A stretch of DNA of 64,000 bases from Paenibacillus dendrobii (GTDB taxonomy: Bacteria; Bacillota; Bacilli; Paenibacillales; Paenibacillaceae): contig NZ_WUBI01000001.1 in assembly GCF_009807035.1 (NCBI RefSeq), positions 2,046,001-2,110,000 of the forward strand. Direction: 5' to 3'. The notes beneath the pieces are model-generated. The model was not told the DNA's origin, did no database searches, and saw only the letters and a program-made list of their open reading frames with translations. Shown in pieces: positions 36,000-43,868 of the stretch. How positions within the stretch are numbered: position 1 is the stretch's first letter; each line of letters opens with the position of its first letter. Made by a program: the position numbers and the translations under genes.

Positions 36000-37625
36000 A
36001 TGTCAAAGTCCATATCCATCTTCGACACAACCCTGCGCGACGGCACCCAAGGAGAAGGAGTCAGCTTGTCGGCCGACGATAAACTCAAAATTGCCAAAAA
36101 GCTCGATGATCTTGGTGTTCAATATATTGAAGGTGGGATTCCGGGAAGCAACAGCAAAGACATCGAATTTTTCAAAAGAGTGCAGCAGCTCGGACTCAGC
36201 GCCAAAATCACGGCATTCGGCAGCACGAGACGCAAAGATAGCCACGCAGATCAGGACGCGAACCTGAAACGCATTATCGAGTCCGGTGCCCAGGCTGCGA
36301 CGCTCGTCGGAAAATCATGGGACTTCCACGTGCATACCGCACTTCAAACGACGCTTGAAGAAAACCTGGCCATGATTTACGATTCCATCGCCTATCTGAA
36401 GCAGCAGGGTCTTGAGGTGATTTTCGACGCGGAGCATTTCTTCGACGGTTACAAAAACAACCCCGAATATGCTGTCTCCGTATTGAAAAAAGCCCAGGAA
36501 GCCGGAGCGGATTGGCTTGTCATGTGCGACACCAACGGCGGAACGCTTCCACATGAAATCAGCAGCATCGTCACGACGCTTCACACCGGATTGCCGCAGG
36601 CAAACCTCGGCATCCACACCCATAACGATTGCGAACTCGCGGTTGCCAATACGCTCAGTGCCGTCCAGGCCGGCGCCCGTCAGGTGCAAGGGACCATTAA
36701 CGGCTATGGCGAGCGCTGCGGCAACGCCAACCTCTGCTCCATCATCCCGAACCTGCAGCTTAAGCTCGGTTATGAGTGTATCGGCGAGGATCGTCTGAAG
36801 CAGTTGACCAACACCGCGCGTTATGTGAGCGAAATCGCAAACGTCAATATGCCGGTAAATCAGCCCTATGTCGGAAATGCGGCCTTCGCCCACAAGGGCG
36901 GCATTCACGTGTCCGCGATCCTGCGGGACTCCAGAACCTACGAACATATCGTTCCGGAATGGGTTGGCAATAAACAGAGGGTGCTGGTGTCCGATCTAGC
37001 CGGACAAAGCAACATCGTCTCCAAAGCCCATGATATGGGTATTGATTTCGATTCAACGAATGAACAATCCCGTAAGGTTATCGACAAAATCAAAGATCTC
37101 GAGCATCAAGGTTATACATTCGAAGCCGCGGATGCATCCCTTGAGCTCCTGCTGCGCGAAGCCGGCGAGGACATGAAGGAACTTTTCACGTTTGAATCGT
37201 TTAAGATGCTGGTTGAAAAAACAGCCGGACGGCCGGTTGTCTCCGAAGCGTTCGTGAAACTGAACGTTGCCGGCAACAACGTGTATACGGCTGCCGAGGG
37301 CAACGGTCCCGTCAACGCGCTCGACAATGCGCTGCGGAAAGCGCTGGTTCAATACTTCCCGGCCATTAAGGAAATGCACCTGTCCGACTATAAGGTTCGT
37401 GTTCTGGATGAGAAGGACGCAACCGCTGCCAAGGTCCGCGTACTGATCGAGTCCCGGGATATCAACAATTCCTGGAATACCGTCGGGGTATCGGGCAACG
37501 TCATCGAAGCGAGCTGGGAGGCACTGGTGGACAGTATGCGGTACGCTTTGCTCGGGCAAAACCTGCTTAACGAGCGTGATCAGGAGGGAGATTCCGCAGA
37601 GCAGCGGGGTCTTGTCAACCATTAA
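36000..37625 (+). CDS. cimA: (R)-citramalate synthase
   Basis: Condenses pyruvate and acetyl-CoA to citramalate, a threonine-independent entry to isoleucine synthesis. 541 residues; AAGGAGG before ATG 36000. The HMGL-like barrel shows FDTTLRDGTQGEG (about residues 8-20), YIEGGIPGSN, HDAEHFFDGY-type FDAEHFFDGYKNNP, CDTNGGTLPHE and the metal HTHND in LGIHTHNDCELAVANTL, with GYGERCGNANL. The C-terminal 150 residues form the LeuA allosteric domain (VLDEKDATAAKVRVLIESRD). The GQTLRDG-type motif with Glu rather than a homocitrate pattern fits citramalate synthase. Monocistronic. Confidence 0.93.
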   Translation: MSKSISIFDTTLRDGTQGEGVSLSADDKLKIAKKLDDLGVQYIEGGIPGSNSKDIEFFKRVQQLGLSAKITAFGSTRRKDSHADQDANLKRIIESGAQAATLVGKSWDFHVHTALQTTLEENLAMIYDSIAYLKQQGLEVIFDAEHFFDGYKNNPEYAVSVLKKAQEAGADWLVMCDTNGGTLPHEISSIVTTLHTGLPQANLGIHTHNDCELAVANTLSAVQAGARQVQGTINGYGERCGNANLCSIIPNLQLKLGYECIGEDRLKQLTNTARYVSEIANVNMPVNQPYVGNAAFAHKGGIHVSAILRDSRTYEHIVPEWVGNKQRVLVSDLAGQSNIVSKAHDMGIDFDSTNEQSRKVIDKIKDLEHQGYTFEAADASLELLLREAGEDMKELFTFESFKMLVEKTAGRPVVSEAFVKLNVAGNNVYTAAEGNGPVNALDNALRKALVQYFPAIKEMHLSDYKVRVLDEKDATAAKVRVLIESRDINNSWNTVGVSGNVIEASWEALVDSMRYALLGQNLLNERDQEGDSAEQRGLVNH

Positions 37626-37652
37626 TCCTTAATCCTTCCCGTGAAGAGCGAG

Positions 37653-37692
37653 AAAAAAACCCCGCTGTCCTTGTTGGACACCGGGGTTTTTC
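37653..37692. terminator. Bidirectional terminator
   Basis: A-rich arm AAAAACCCCG-CTGTCC pairs with GGACA-CCGGGGTTTTT. It serves cimA and the convergent TlpA-like gene. Confidence 0.88.
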
Positions 37693-37700
37693 TCTTAACA

Positions 37701-38255
37701 TCAGGATTTCACAAGATGCTTTATTTTCTTTTCCAAGTCCTTCGGAGGCAAAATGCCCAGCACCACTTCCTGGACGACCCCGCGTTTGTCGATGAGCACA
37801 TTCGTCGGGAAAGCAAGCCCTTTATACTGCGTTTCGTAAATATCGGCTTTCAAATCAAGCATCACCGGGAAATTCACGCTATATTTTTCAATGAATTTCT
37901 GGGCATTCTTCTTATTATCGTATTTGGTCACGTTGACCCCATAGATGTTCAGGCTATCTTTGTATTTCTCGGCCAAGGCGTTCAGCTCCGGAGCTTCCTG
38001 CTGGCAAGGGCTGCACCAGGAGGCCCAGAAATTCACTAAAATTGCCTTGTCCTGCTGTCCTCCGACGTGATACTCTTTTCCGTCTAAACCTTCGGCAGTA
38101 AACGCAGGGGCAAGCAGCCCCGCCTTGGGCCCCGTCTCGGTTGGCATCACCTTTTCATGCGAGAAAACCGACTGAATGCCAGGTCCCGCATTCTGATAAA
38201 TTGCGATGCCGATCAATACGATGACGCCAAGAAGAATATATAGGTTACGCTTCAT
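37701..38255 (-). CDS. TlpA/ResA-like membrane-anchored thiol-disulfide oxidoreductase
   Basis: 184 residues. One N-terminal anchor (YILLGVIVLIGIAIY) and an external thioredoxin fold. The redox motif is WCSPC within NFWASWCSPCQQEAPEL (about residues 77-94); the cis-Pro is in GLAFPTNVLID. ResA and StoA have this layout and reduce apocytochromes or spore-wall proteins; which role applies is unclear because no cytochrome-maturation gene is near. ATG 38255 follows AAGGAACG. Confidence 0.88.
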   Translation of the reverse strand: MKRNLYILLGVIVLIGIAIYQNAGPGIQSVFSHEKVMPTETGPKAGLLAPAFTAEGLDGKEYHVGGQQDKAILVNFWASWCSPCQQEAPELNALAEKYKDSLNIYGVNVTKYDNKKNAQKFIEKYSVNFPVMLDLKADIYETQYKGLAFPTNVLIDKRGVVQEVVLGILPPKDLEKKIKHLVKS

Positions 38256-38448
38256 GGATGTCTTCGTTCCTTTTCATAGAGATTCTATCTTGTATTGTAC
38301 CCTCTTTTCACCGTAACTTACAAATGGTTTGAAAGAAATTTGCAAAAATCAGAAATTACAACTTGCACAAGAACCGTTCAGGCGAAAACGGCAAACAAGT
38401 ACGATATTTAATTCGTAGGCGGGACCATGTATAACATGACAAAAAAAT

Positions 38449-38470
38449 GCCCCTGCTTCATAGCAGGGGC
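38449..38470 (-). terminator. Terminator beyond the antisense M67 gene
   Basis: GCCCCTGCT (38449-38457) pairs with AGCAGGGGC (38462-38470); on the minus strand seven T residues follow. No minus-strand gene lies between it and the exonuclease stop at 38936, so it is the first good terminator for that operon. Read on the plus strand it has no T run. Confidence 0.75.
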
Positions 38471-38493
38471 CATACGAGAGGGGAGAACTACGG

Positions 38494-38949
38494 TTGACAG
38501 AACTTCATGAAACCAGGCAAGAAATTTGGCTCAGCGCCTCGTGCGGAAGGCAAATAGCCGAGCACCTGTTTCTCAGGTTACCTTATGAAGCCTGCGGTGT
38601 ATTGCGGGGTAAAGCTACAGCGGGCGGCATGCGGATCGATACCTTCGTTCCGATGCGCAACGTAGCGCCTGACCCGCTGCACCGTTTTATTCTTCATCCC
38701 GAGGATTGGACGAGAGAATGCTTGCGGGGGAAAGACCTGGTTGGCCTCTTTCATTCGCACCCTCATTCGCTTCCGGTTCCCTCTGAAGAAGATTTGCGGC
38801 AACTGCCGCTCTTTGGCGGTATGCTCACAGCATATCTGATCGGCAGCCCCGGTAAGACAGAGGGAATCATCCAGTTAAACGGGTATTCCATCCTTAAAGG
38901 AACAGATGGTGGTTTCAGTCTTCAAGCATGCAATGTCAGGCATGACTGA
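38494..38949 (+). CDS. M67-family JAMM/MPN metallopeptidase-like protein
   Basis: 151 residues from TTG 38494 (AGAGGGGAG upstream). The JAMM zinc motif is complete: Glu in LPYEACGVLRGK (about residue 31) and HSHPHSLPVPSEED (H-x-H-x10-D). Bacterial stand-alone members remove C-terminal extensions from ubiquitin-like sulphur carriers or cleave small molecules; none of those partner genes is nearby. The whole gene is flanked by minus-strand transcription: it overlaps the exonuclease gene by 14 bases and a minus-strand terminator lies just before its start. Confidence 0.88.
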   Translation: MTELHETRQEIWLSASCGRQIAEHLFLRLPYEACGVLRGKATAGGMRIDTFVPMRNVAPDPLHRFILHPEDWTRECLRGKDLVGLFHSHPHSLPVPSEEDLRQLPLFGGMLTAYLIGSPGKTEGIIQLNGYSILKGTDGGFSLQACNVRHD

Positions 38950-39676
38950 GACAGGCATATAGATCTCCAAGCGTATCCGCTCGGCTATTCTCTGCAATAT
39001 CCCTCAGGTAAGAAGCCCAGAGTTTCGCGGTCATTCTCGCATCCTCCAGCGCATGATGCCTTCCTTCTATAGGAATTCCCCGTCCCATGAGTAAGGAGTC
39101 CAGTGCGTAGCTTTGGCGATAAGGTTCCAGCCAGCGTGCAATCATCATCGTATCAATGACGCGATGGCTGAGATTCACCTTGGATGTCTTCCAGAGAGCG
39201 GCATTCAAAAAAGACTTGTCATGTGCACTCGCATGCGCTACCAATACGCGATCACCCACGAAATTCATAAAATCATGCAACCCGTCGATCAGCGGCGGCG
39301 CCTGGTCAATCATGGGCTGGGTAATACCTGTGAGCTCAGTGATTTGACGGGGAACCGGCCGTTTGGCTTGAACCAGTGTGTAGAAGGGCTCTCCTTCCAT
39401 AATATCTTCGCCTTCAGCCTTGAGCGCTCCGATGGACAATATTTCATCCCCCTGCTGAACGCGGAACCCGGTGGTTTCAAGATCAAAAATGACGGTTTTA
39501 AGCTTGTGTAATGGTGTATGCAGCATTTCCGGCCGACGCTGTTCTCTCATCAGAGAGCGGATAAAAGCCATCTGTTGTGCCGAATTTCCTCCCATCACGG
39601 ATGCAATTGCCGACGGCACCCCGCCTTGGCGCAACATGCTCCAGAATCCGCCGTTACCGCGCTCCGGAGTTTTCAT
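38936..39676 (-). CDS. DEDDh 3'-5' exonuclease (DnaQ/PolC-epsilon-like)
   Basis: 246 residues. After about 55 N-terminal residues unlike the exonuclease fold (QQMAFIRSLMREQRRPEML), the DEDD motifs follow: ExoI VIFDLETTGF, ExoII VGDRVLVAHASAHDKSFLNAAL, ExoIII GRHHALEDARMTAKL (DEDDh type with His). It resembles the proofreading domain of DNA polymerase III epsilon, but stands alone. Its ATG overlaps the TGA of the nucleotidyltransferase-fold gene (ATGA at 39676-39673), so the two proteins are coupled. Confidence 0.9.
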   Translation of the reverse strand: MKTPERGNGGFWSMLRQGGVPSAIASVMGGNSAQQMAFIRSLMREQRRPEMLHTPLHKLKTVIFDLETTGFRVQQGDEILSIGALKAEGEDIMEGEPFYTLVQAKRPVPRQITELTGITQPMIDQAPPLIDGLHDFMNFVGDRVLVAHASAHDKSFLNAALWKTSKVNLSHRVIDTMMIARWLEPYRQSYALDSLLMGRGIPIEGRHHALEDARMTAKLWASYLRDIAENSRADTLGDLYACLSHA

Positions 39677-40752
39677 GGTCTTCCCCTCTCCGCAAATCGC
39701 AATCTTCTTTGCAGCGCTCGGTGAGTGCGTCTCACTGTCGTAAGACTGTCACGAAGTTTATATAGCAGCGGTTTTTTCTTCAGCTCCGACTGCGGCAGGA
39801 ATCCGCTGCTGGAGTACACGCCGTCTTTTACCGTAAAGGATGCAGCAGCGCGGAGCGTCAGCGCCGTCAGAAAAGCACGCTGGCAGTTCTCGAACAGCAT
39901 GTTGCCACCGTCTAGCAGCGTCAGTCTTTCCAGCCGTTTCAGCGTCGACGTTTCACTGATACCTTCTTGCAAAGCCATGTACCGAATGCTATTGACCAGT
40001 GGAATGTAAACCCCGTATTTTACATCGAAATCTCCAGCATGCTCACCAAAGCGTTCCGTAACCACCTGACCTAGAATGTTCAAGGTCGCCTTATGCCTGA
40101 CCGTATTACGCAAAATGGCTGTGTTCATCTCCGGCGATTCGTGCAAGCTTTGTTCAAAAAAATGCCTCCATGCCGATGCAAGTGTTCGGTCTCCAGCAAT
40201 AAAACGCATATCCGAAGCAATCATCAAACTGCGGACAGGCTCCCAGCTAAAATCTTGATGCCAGCAGGTCATCTGCCGCTGCCAATCTTCAAGGGTCTTT
40301 CGCCACAGCGGCTCGGAACACATGACTTTTCCTTTGCACTTTTCATATCCCAAATACTCCAGCAAATTGGACAAGTGGCGCCCAAATGCGTGAAAATACA
40401 TTTCTTTGTCTTCATGAGCTTCATTACTGAGGATCAGCCCGTTATCCTGATCGCTCCAGAGCGTAGACTCACGGCGTCCCGAACTTCCGAATACGACAAA
40501 TGCATAAGGAACCGGAGGCGGGCCGTAACCCGCCGCGTCCAGCTCATATTCGCATATCATAGCCGCCCTGGCTGCAACATCGTCATGCATATCGTTCACT
40601 AATGATGTCCATTCTGCAATCGGCAAAACGGTATATAAGCGTTCAAGCTGTCCTTGGTATTCCTGTCTCTTGTTCCTCAACTGTTCCCTTGAAGCTGCGT
40701 ATCTTATGCCTTCCAAGTCCGGTTCAATATCCGCGTATTTCATGGGCTCCAC
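39673..40752 (-). CDS. DUF294 nucleotidyltransferase-fold protein (GlnD-like)
   Basis: About 359 residues if it starts at GTG 40752, six to seven bases after GGAGGT; the frame is open to 40770. The nucleotidyltransferase motif is FVVFGSSGRRESTLWSDQDN (about residues 92-111): GSxGRxE then D-x-D metal ligands, as in GlnD and related DUF294 proteins. The C-terminal half is the helical DUF294_C region (IPLVNSIRYMALQEGISETS). It follows amt after 68 bases without a visible terminator and is translationally coupled to the exonuclease. No CBS or cyclic-nucleotide domain is fused. Its target is not known. Confidence 0.88.
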   Translation of the reverse strand: MEPMKYADIEPDLEGIRYAASREQLRNKRQEYQGQLERLYTVLPIAEWTSLVNDMHDDVAARAAMICEYELDAAGYGPPPVPYAFVVFGSSGRRESTLWSDQDNGLILSNEAHEDKEMYFHAFGRHLSNLLEYLGYEKCKGKVMCSEPLWRKTLEDWQRQMTCWHQDFSWEPVRSLMIASDMRFIAGDRTLASAWRHFFEQSLHESPEMNTAILRNTVRHKATLNILGQVVTERFGEHAGDFDVKYGVYIPLVNSIRYMALQEGISETSTLKRLERLTLLDGGNMLFENCQRAFLTALTLRAAASFTVKDGVYSSSGFLPQSELKKKPLLYKLRDSLTTVRRTHRALQRRLRFAERGRP

Positions 40753-40820
40753 CGCTGCACCTCCTGTCAAACCGCCGCCGGTAGCTATGATTTCCGCAAA
40801 CTTTGTAAGCTCTACGTTTC

Positions 40821-42260
40821 TTAATTAAAAGCTTCTCCGGCTCCTGCCGGTTTAACTGCTGACAGCTCAGGAGAAGGCTTTACAGCAGCCGCATCGGCAA
40901 TCAGCTTCATTTGCTCAGGATAACCGTAAGTTCCGTGTTCGCTGATATCCAGCCCTAACATTTCTTCTTCTTCAGAAACGCGGATACCCATCGTCACTTT
41001 CATCAATCCAATAATAATGAACGAAATCGCGAACACGAATACGAATGCTCCGAGAACCCCCAGTAGCTGAACACCAAGCTGTTCCAGACCACCGCCATAG
41101 AAAAGACCCGGTTTTCCGACGCCTGTGGTTTCAACCAGCTTCGGAGTCGCGAACAGCCCTGTGGAGATGGCGCCCCAAATCCCTGCGATGCCGTGAACGG
41201 AGAACGCATATATCGGATCATCAATACCTGCCCGCTCAAACCATTGTGCCGTAAAGAAAGTTACGATACCCGCCACAGCACCGATGACTACCGCTGCCCA
41301 TGCATCCACGAAGGCACAAGAGCCCGTGATCGCTACAAGGGCAGCCAGCACGCCGTTCAACATGCTTGGTATATCCGCCTTGCCAAAGACTGCCCACGAA
41401 ATCAACAATGCTGCAATGGCTCCGGCTGCAACCGCGATATTCGTCGTTAATGCCACATAGCCGAAGAAACCGTCCATCATTGCCGACAAGGTGCTGCCGG
41501 GATTGAAGCCAAACCACCCGATCCAGAGGATGAAGACGCCCAGCACGGACAGGACTTGATTATGGCCGGGTATGCTGTTCGGCTTGCCATCCTTATTGTA
41601 TTTGCCAAGACGCGGTTTCAGCATATAGGTAATGACCAAGGCTGCAGTCGCGCCTGTTAAATGAACGACCGTCGAACCCGCAAAATCCTGCATGCCCAGT
41701 TGTCCGAGCCAGCCGCCGCCCCACACCCAATGAGCTACAACCGGATAAATGACGATCATGAACAATGCTCCGAAAACAATATATACACTCAGTTTGGCAC
41801 GTTCGGCCATACCGCCACAAGCTATGGCGAGAGACACCGCCGCGAAGGAGAGCTGGAATAAGAATTTCACAGAAAGGGATACATCGGATGCGGATAGCGC
41901 ATCAAAGGCTTTGGCCATGGAATCGCCAGTCATGAAAAACCCGGTGGTTCCGAAAAGGCTGTTCCCGTTACCGAATCCAAGTCCAAAACCGAAGGCCCAG
42001 AATACGATGATGGAGATACCGAGCGTCAACACGGTTTTGCCTGCAATATGACCGGCATTCTTCATCCGCACCGATCCGGCTTCCAGTAATGCAAATCCTG
42101 CCTGCATGAAAAACACGAGCATGGCTGCCATGAATACAAAGAAGGTATTGAGTCCCGCTTGGAGCTGCACGTTCGTTGGCCCGTCATCCGCAAACACCGT
42201 TGCCGGAAAAGCCATTAATGCAAGAAATGCCAAAGCACCGCCAAACCACTTTCTCTTCAT
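40821..42260 (-). CDS. amt: Ammonium transporter (Amt family)
   Basis: About 479 residues from ATG 42260, eight bases after AGAGGAG. Signal peptide (FGGALAFLALMAFPATVFA) and eleven transmembrane helices. Amt landmarks: FVFMAAMLVFFMQAGFALLEAGSVR, FAGSTVVHLTGATAALV (first pore His), GFNPGS, and the HGIAGIWGAISTG segment (second pore His). The C-terminal cytoplasmic tail (about 45 residues) has GLDISEHGTYGYPE, the conserved PII/cross-talk region. No glnK (PII) gene adjoins, unlike many amt loci. GlnR/TnrA-like sites lie upstream. Confidence 0.93.
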   Translation of the reverse strand: MKRKWFGGALAFLALMAFPATVFADDGPTNVQLQAGLNTFFVFMAAMLVFFMQAGFALLEAGSVRMKNAGHIAGKTVLTLGISIIVFWAFGFGLGFGNGNSLFGTTGFFMTGDSMAKAFDALSASDVSLSVKFLFQLSFAAVSLAIACGGMAERAKLSVYIVFGALFMIVIYPVVAHWVWGGGWLGQLGMQDFAGSTVVHLTGATAALVITYMLKPRLGKYNKDGKPNSIPGHNQVLSVLGVFILWIGWFGFNPGSTLSAMMDGFFGYVALTTNIAVAAGAIAALLISWAVFGKADIPSMLNGVLAALVAITGSCAFVDAWAAVVIGAVAGIVTFFTAQWFERAGIDDPIYAFSVHGIAGIWGAISTGLFATPKLVETTGVGKPGLFYGGGLEQLGVQLLGVLGAFVFVFAISFIIIGLMKVTMGIRVSEEEEMLGLDISEHGTYGYPEQMKLIADAAAVKPSPELSAVKPAGAGEAFN

Positions 42261-42279
42261 ACTCCCCACTCCTCTTTAA

Positions 42280-42388
42280 TGTTAGGTTATATTACATATA
42301 ACGAAATTATTAATCACATTATAAGCAGGAAGAAGTGTAATTGACAAGATATTTTTCATAATTTTACAAAATGTAATATTACATAACG
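42280..42388 (-). promoter_or_regulatory. GlnR/TnrA-type operators upstream of amt
   Basis: TGTTAGGTTATATTACA (42280-42296) fits the GlnR/TnrA consensus TGTNA-N7-TNACA exactly. TGTAATATTACATAACG (42372-42388) fits it with one mismatch at the last base. The first lies only 20 bases from the amt start codon, a position expected for repression; the second, about 90 bases further up, could activate. Both fit nitrogen control of an ammonium transporter. Confidence 0.7.
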
Positions 42389-42417
42389 TGAGTTGTAATA
42401 TGTTTAAAGTGTAACGT

Positions 42418-42447
42418 TTGACTGTATGGTTAACTTTCATGTATCAT
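42418..42447 (+). promoter_or_regulatory. Sigma-A promoter of the MerR-type gene
   Basis: TTGACT (42418-42423), 18-base spacer, TATCAT (42442-42447). Transcription would begin near 42454, about 80 bases before the GTG taken as the regulator's start. Confidence 0.6.
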
Positions 42448-42532
42448 ATTTTCATAAATCTTTTATTACAATGAGTACATGGATGGAATTAAAGTTGTAC
42501 TAATTCTCAATCATGGATTATTTTCCGGCGAG

Positions 42533-42982
42533 GTGATTTTAGATGGGGATATAAAGCTATACCGTATCGGCGAATTGGCTAAAGCTGGGGCTGTAAGCGA
42601 GCGTACGATTGATTATTACACCAAACTGGGGCTCATTTCTCCCGAAAAACGCACTCTTAAAAATTATCGTTTGTACAGCCATGAAACCTTACTCCGTCTC
42701 AAACGTATTAATGATTTGAAACAAGAGAAATATACTCTGGAAGAGATCAGGCAAACGCTTGATAAGTGGGATGCCGGGCCTGAGATCCATCAGGTTTCCG
42801 ACAAACTTACCTATCTGGAACTGCATATGCAGCAGCTTGAACGCGAGGTGAAGGAGCTTAGCCCCCTTCTCAAAAGCATGAAACCAGGGCAAGCCCGCCA
42901 TCTGCTGCTGAATTTGCTCCCGCAAGGAGCGGCTTGCATCGAAGCAATTAGACTCTTCCTTGAGCAGGGACCTACGCTGTAG
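42533..42982 (+). CDS. MerR-family transcriptional regulator with a disturbed start
   Basis: About 149 residues. The winged-helix DNA-binding domain is clear: LYRIGELAKAGAVSERTIDY, then YTKLGLISPEKR, YRLYSHETLLRLKRINDLKQ, followed by a coiled coil (LTYLELHMQQLEREVKELSP) and a helical end with a Cys (GAACIEAI). It is not GlnR or TnrA. Only GTG 42533 and, further up, ATG 42479 offer in-frame starts, both without a good site. The ATG at 42543 has a fine GAGGTGA site but opens a three-codon frame (ATG-GGG-ATA-TAA) one base out of phase. A lost G in the run 42545-42548 would explain this. Confidence 0.75.
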   Translation: MILDGDIKLYRIGELAKAGAVSERTIDYYTKLGLISPEKRTLKNYRLYSHETLLRLKRINDLKQEKYTLEEIRQTLDKWDAGPEIHQVSDKLTYLELHMQQLEREVKELSPLLKSMKPGQARHLLLNLLPQGAACIEAIRLFLEQGPTL

Positions 42983-43138
42983 CAGGTCTCATCATAAGAA
43001 GTACCTTTTTAAGAGATAAGAAAAAATCTTCAAAGGCTAACATCCTTATCTCTGCAGGGAAAACAACTGCTTAACGCGGTCTGTCTTCTTAGAAAGTGCT
43101 TCGATAGATTTTTCTTATGACAAGCAGGAGGGTGTAAC

Positions 43139-43813
43139 ATGGGAATGTTCATACTAATTATTATTGCGTTCGGATTTTCACTTTGGGCTCAGTTCAGGGT
43201 CCAGGGAACCTTCAAAAAATGGTCTGATGTACCAGCAACCAGCGGCATGACCGGTTACGATGCCGCGCGGCACATGCTGGACAGCAACGGTCTGCATGAT
43301 ATCCCGATCGAGCCTGTACGCGGTGCATTGTCCGATCACTACGATCCGATCAACCGCGTTGTCCGATTGTCTGAGCCGGTCTATTATGAGAGCTCCATCT
43401 CAGCGATCTCAGTAGCCTGCCACGAAATCGGACACGCAATCCAGCATAAGCAGCATTATCCTATGCTGGTTTTGAGACACCGGATCTTCCCGGTTGTCAA
43501 TTTCGCGTCGGGGATTGCACCATTGCTGATTATCGCAGGCTTCCTGTTCCAGTGGATGGGGCTGCTCGGCATCGGTATCATCTTCTTCTCCGTTGCCGTT
43601 GCATTCCAGCTGATTACGCTGCCTGTCGAGTTCAATGCGAGCAACCGGGCACGTGACATCATGGTATCCGAGGGTTATATATCGAATGATGAGGAGAGAG
43701 GCGTCGCCAAGGTTCTGAATGCTGCCGCTCTTACCTATGTAGCTGCCGCGCTCATTTCCGTTCTGGAGCTGCTCCGCTACATCATGATCTTTACGAACAA
43801 TAATCGCGATTAA
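43139..43813 (+). CDS. YugP-type zinc metallopeptidase
   Basis: 224 residues; AGGAGG before ATG 43139. The family begins with a membrane helix (FILIIIAFGFSLWAQF), then the external or cytoplasmic domain with ACHEIGHAIQH (zinc HExxH about residues 97-101), then two further hydrophobic segments and a third helical pair near the end. DUF2342/YugP family, peptidase M48-related in motif but separate. Substrate unknown. The 155 bases before it hold only a weak AGAGATAAG/CTTATCTCT inverted repeat (43012-43053). Confidence 0.88.
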   Translation: MGMFILIIIAFGFSLWAQFRVQGTFKKWSDVPATSGMTGYDAARHMLDSNGLHDIPIEPVRGALSDHYDPINRVVRLSEPVYYESSISAISVACHEIGHAIQHKQHYPMLVLRHRIFPVVNFASGIAPLLIIAGFLFQWMGLLGIGIIFFSVAVAFQLITLPVEFNASNRARDIMVSEGYISNDEERGVAKVLNAAALTYVAAALISVLELLRYIMIFTNNNRD

Positions 43814-43823
43814 GATATGAATC

Positions 43824-43868
43824 AAAAAAACACCCTGGTCGGTTACGAACCGACCGGGGTGTTTTTTT
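43824..43868. terminator. Bidirectional terminator overlapping the LysR gene's 3' end
   Basis: A 21-bp, nearly perfect stem (43824-43844 with 43848-43868) bordered by seven A and seven T residues. The LysR-type gene's stop codon at 43843 falls inside the stem, so its last five or so codons are part of the hairpin. Confidence 0.92.
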
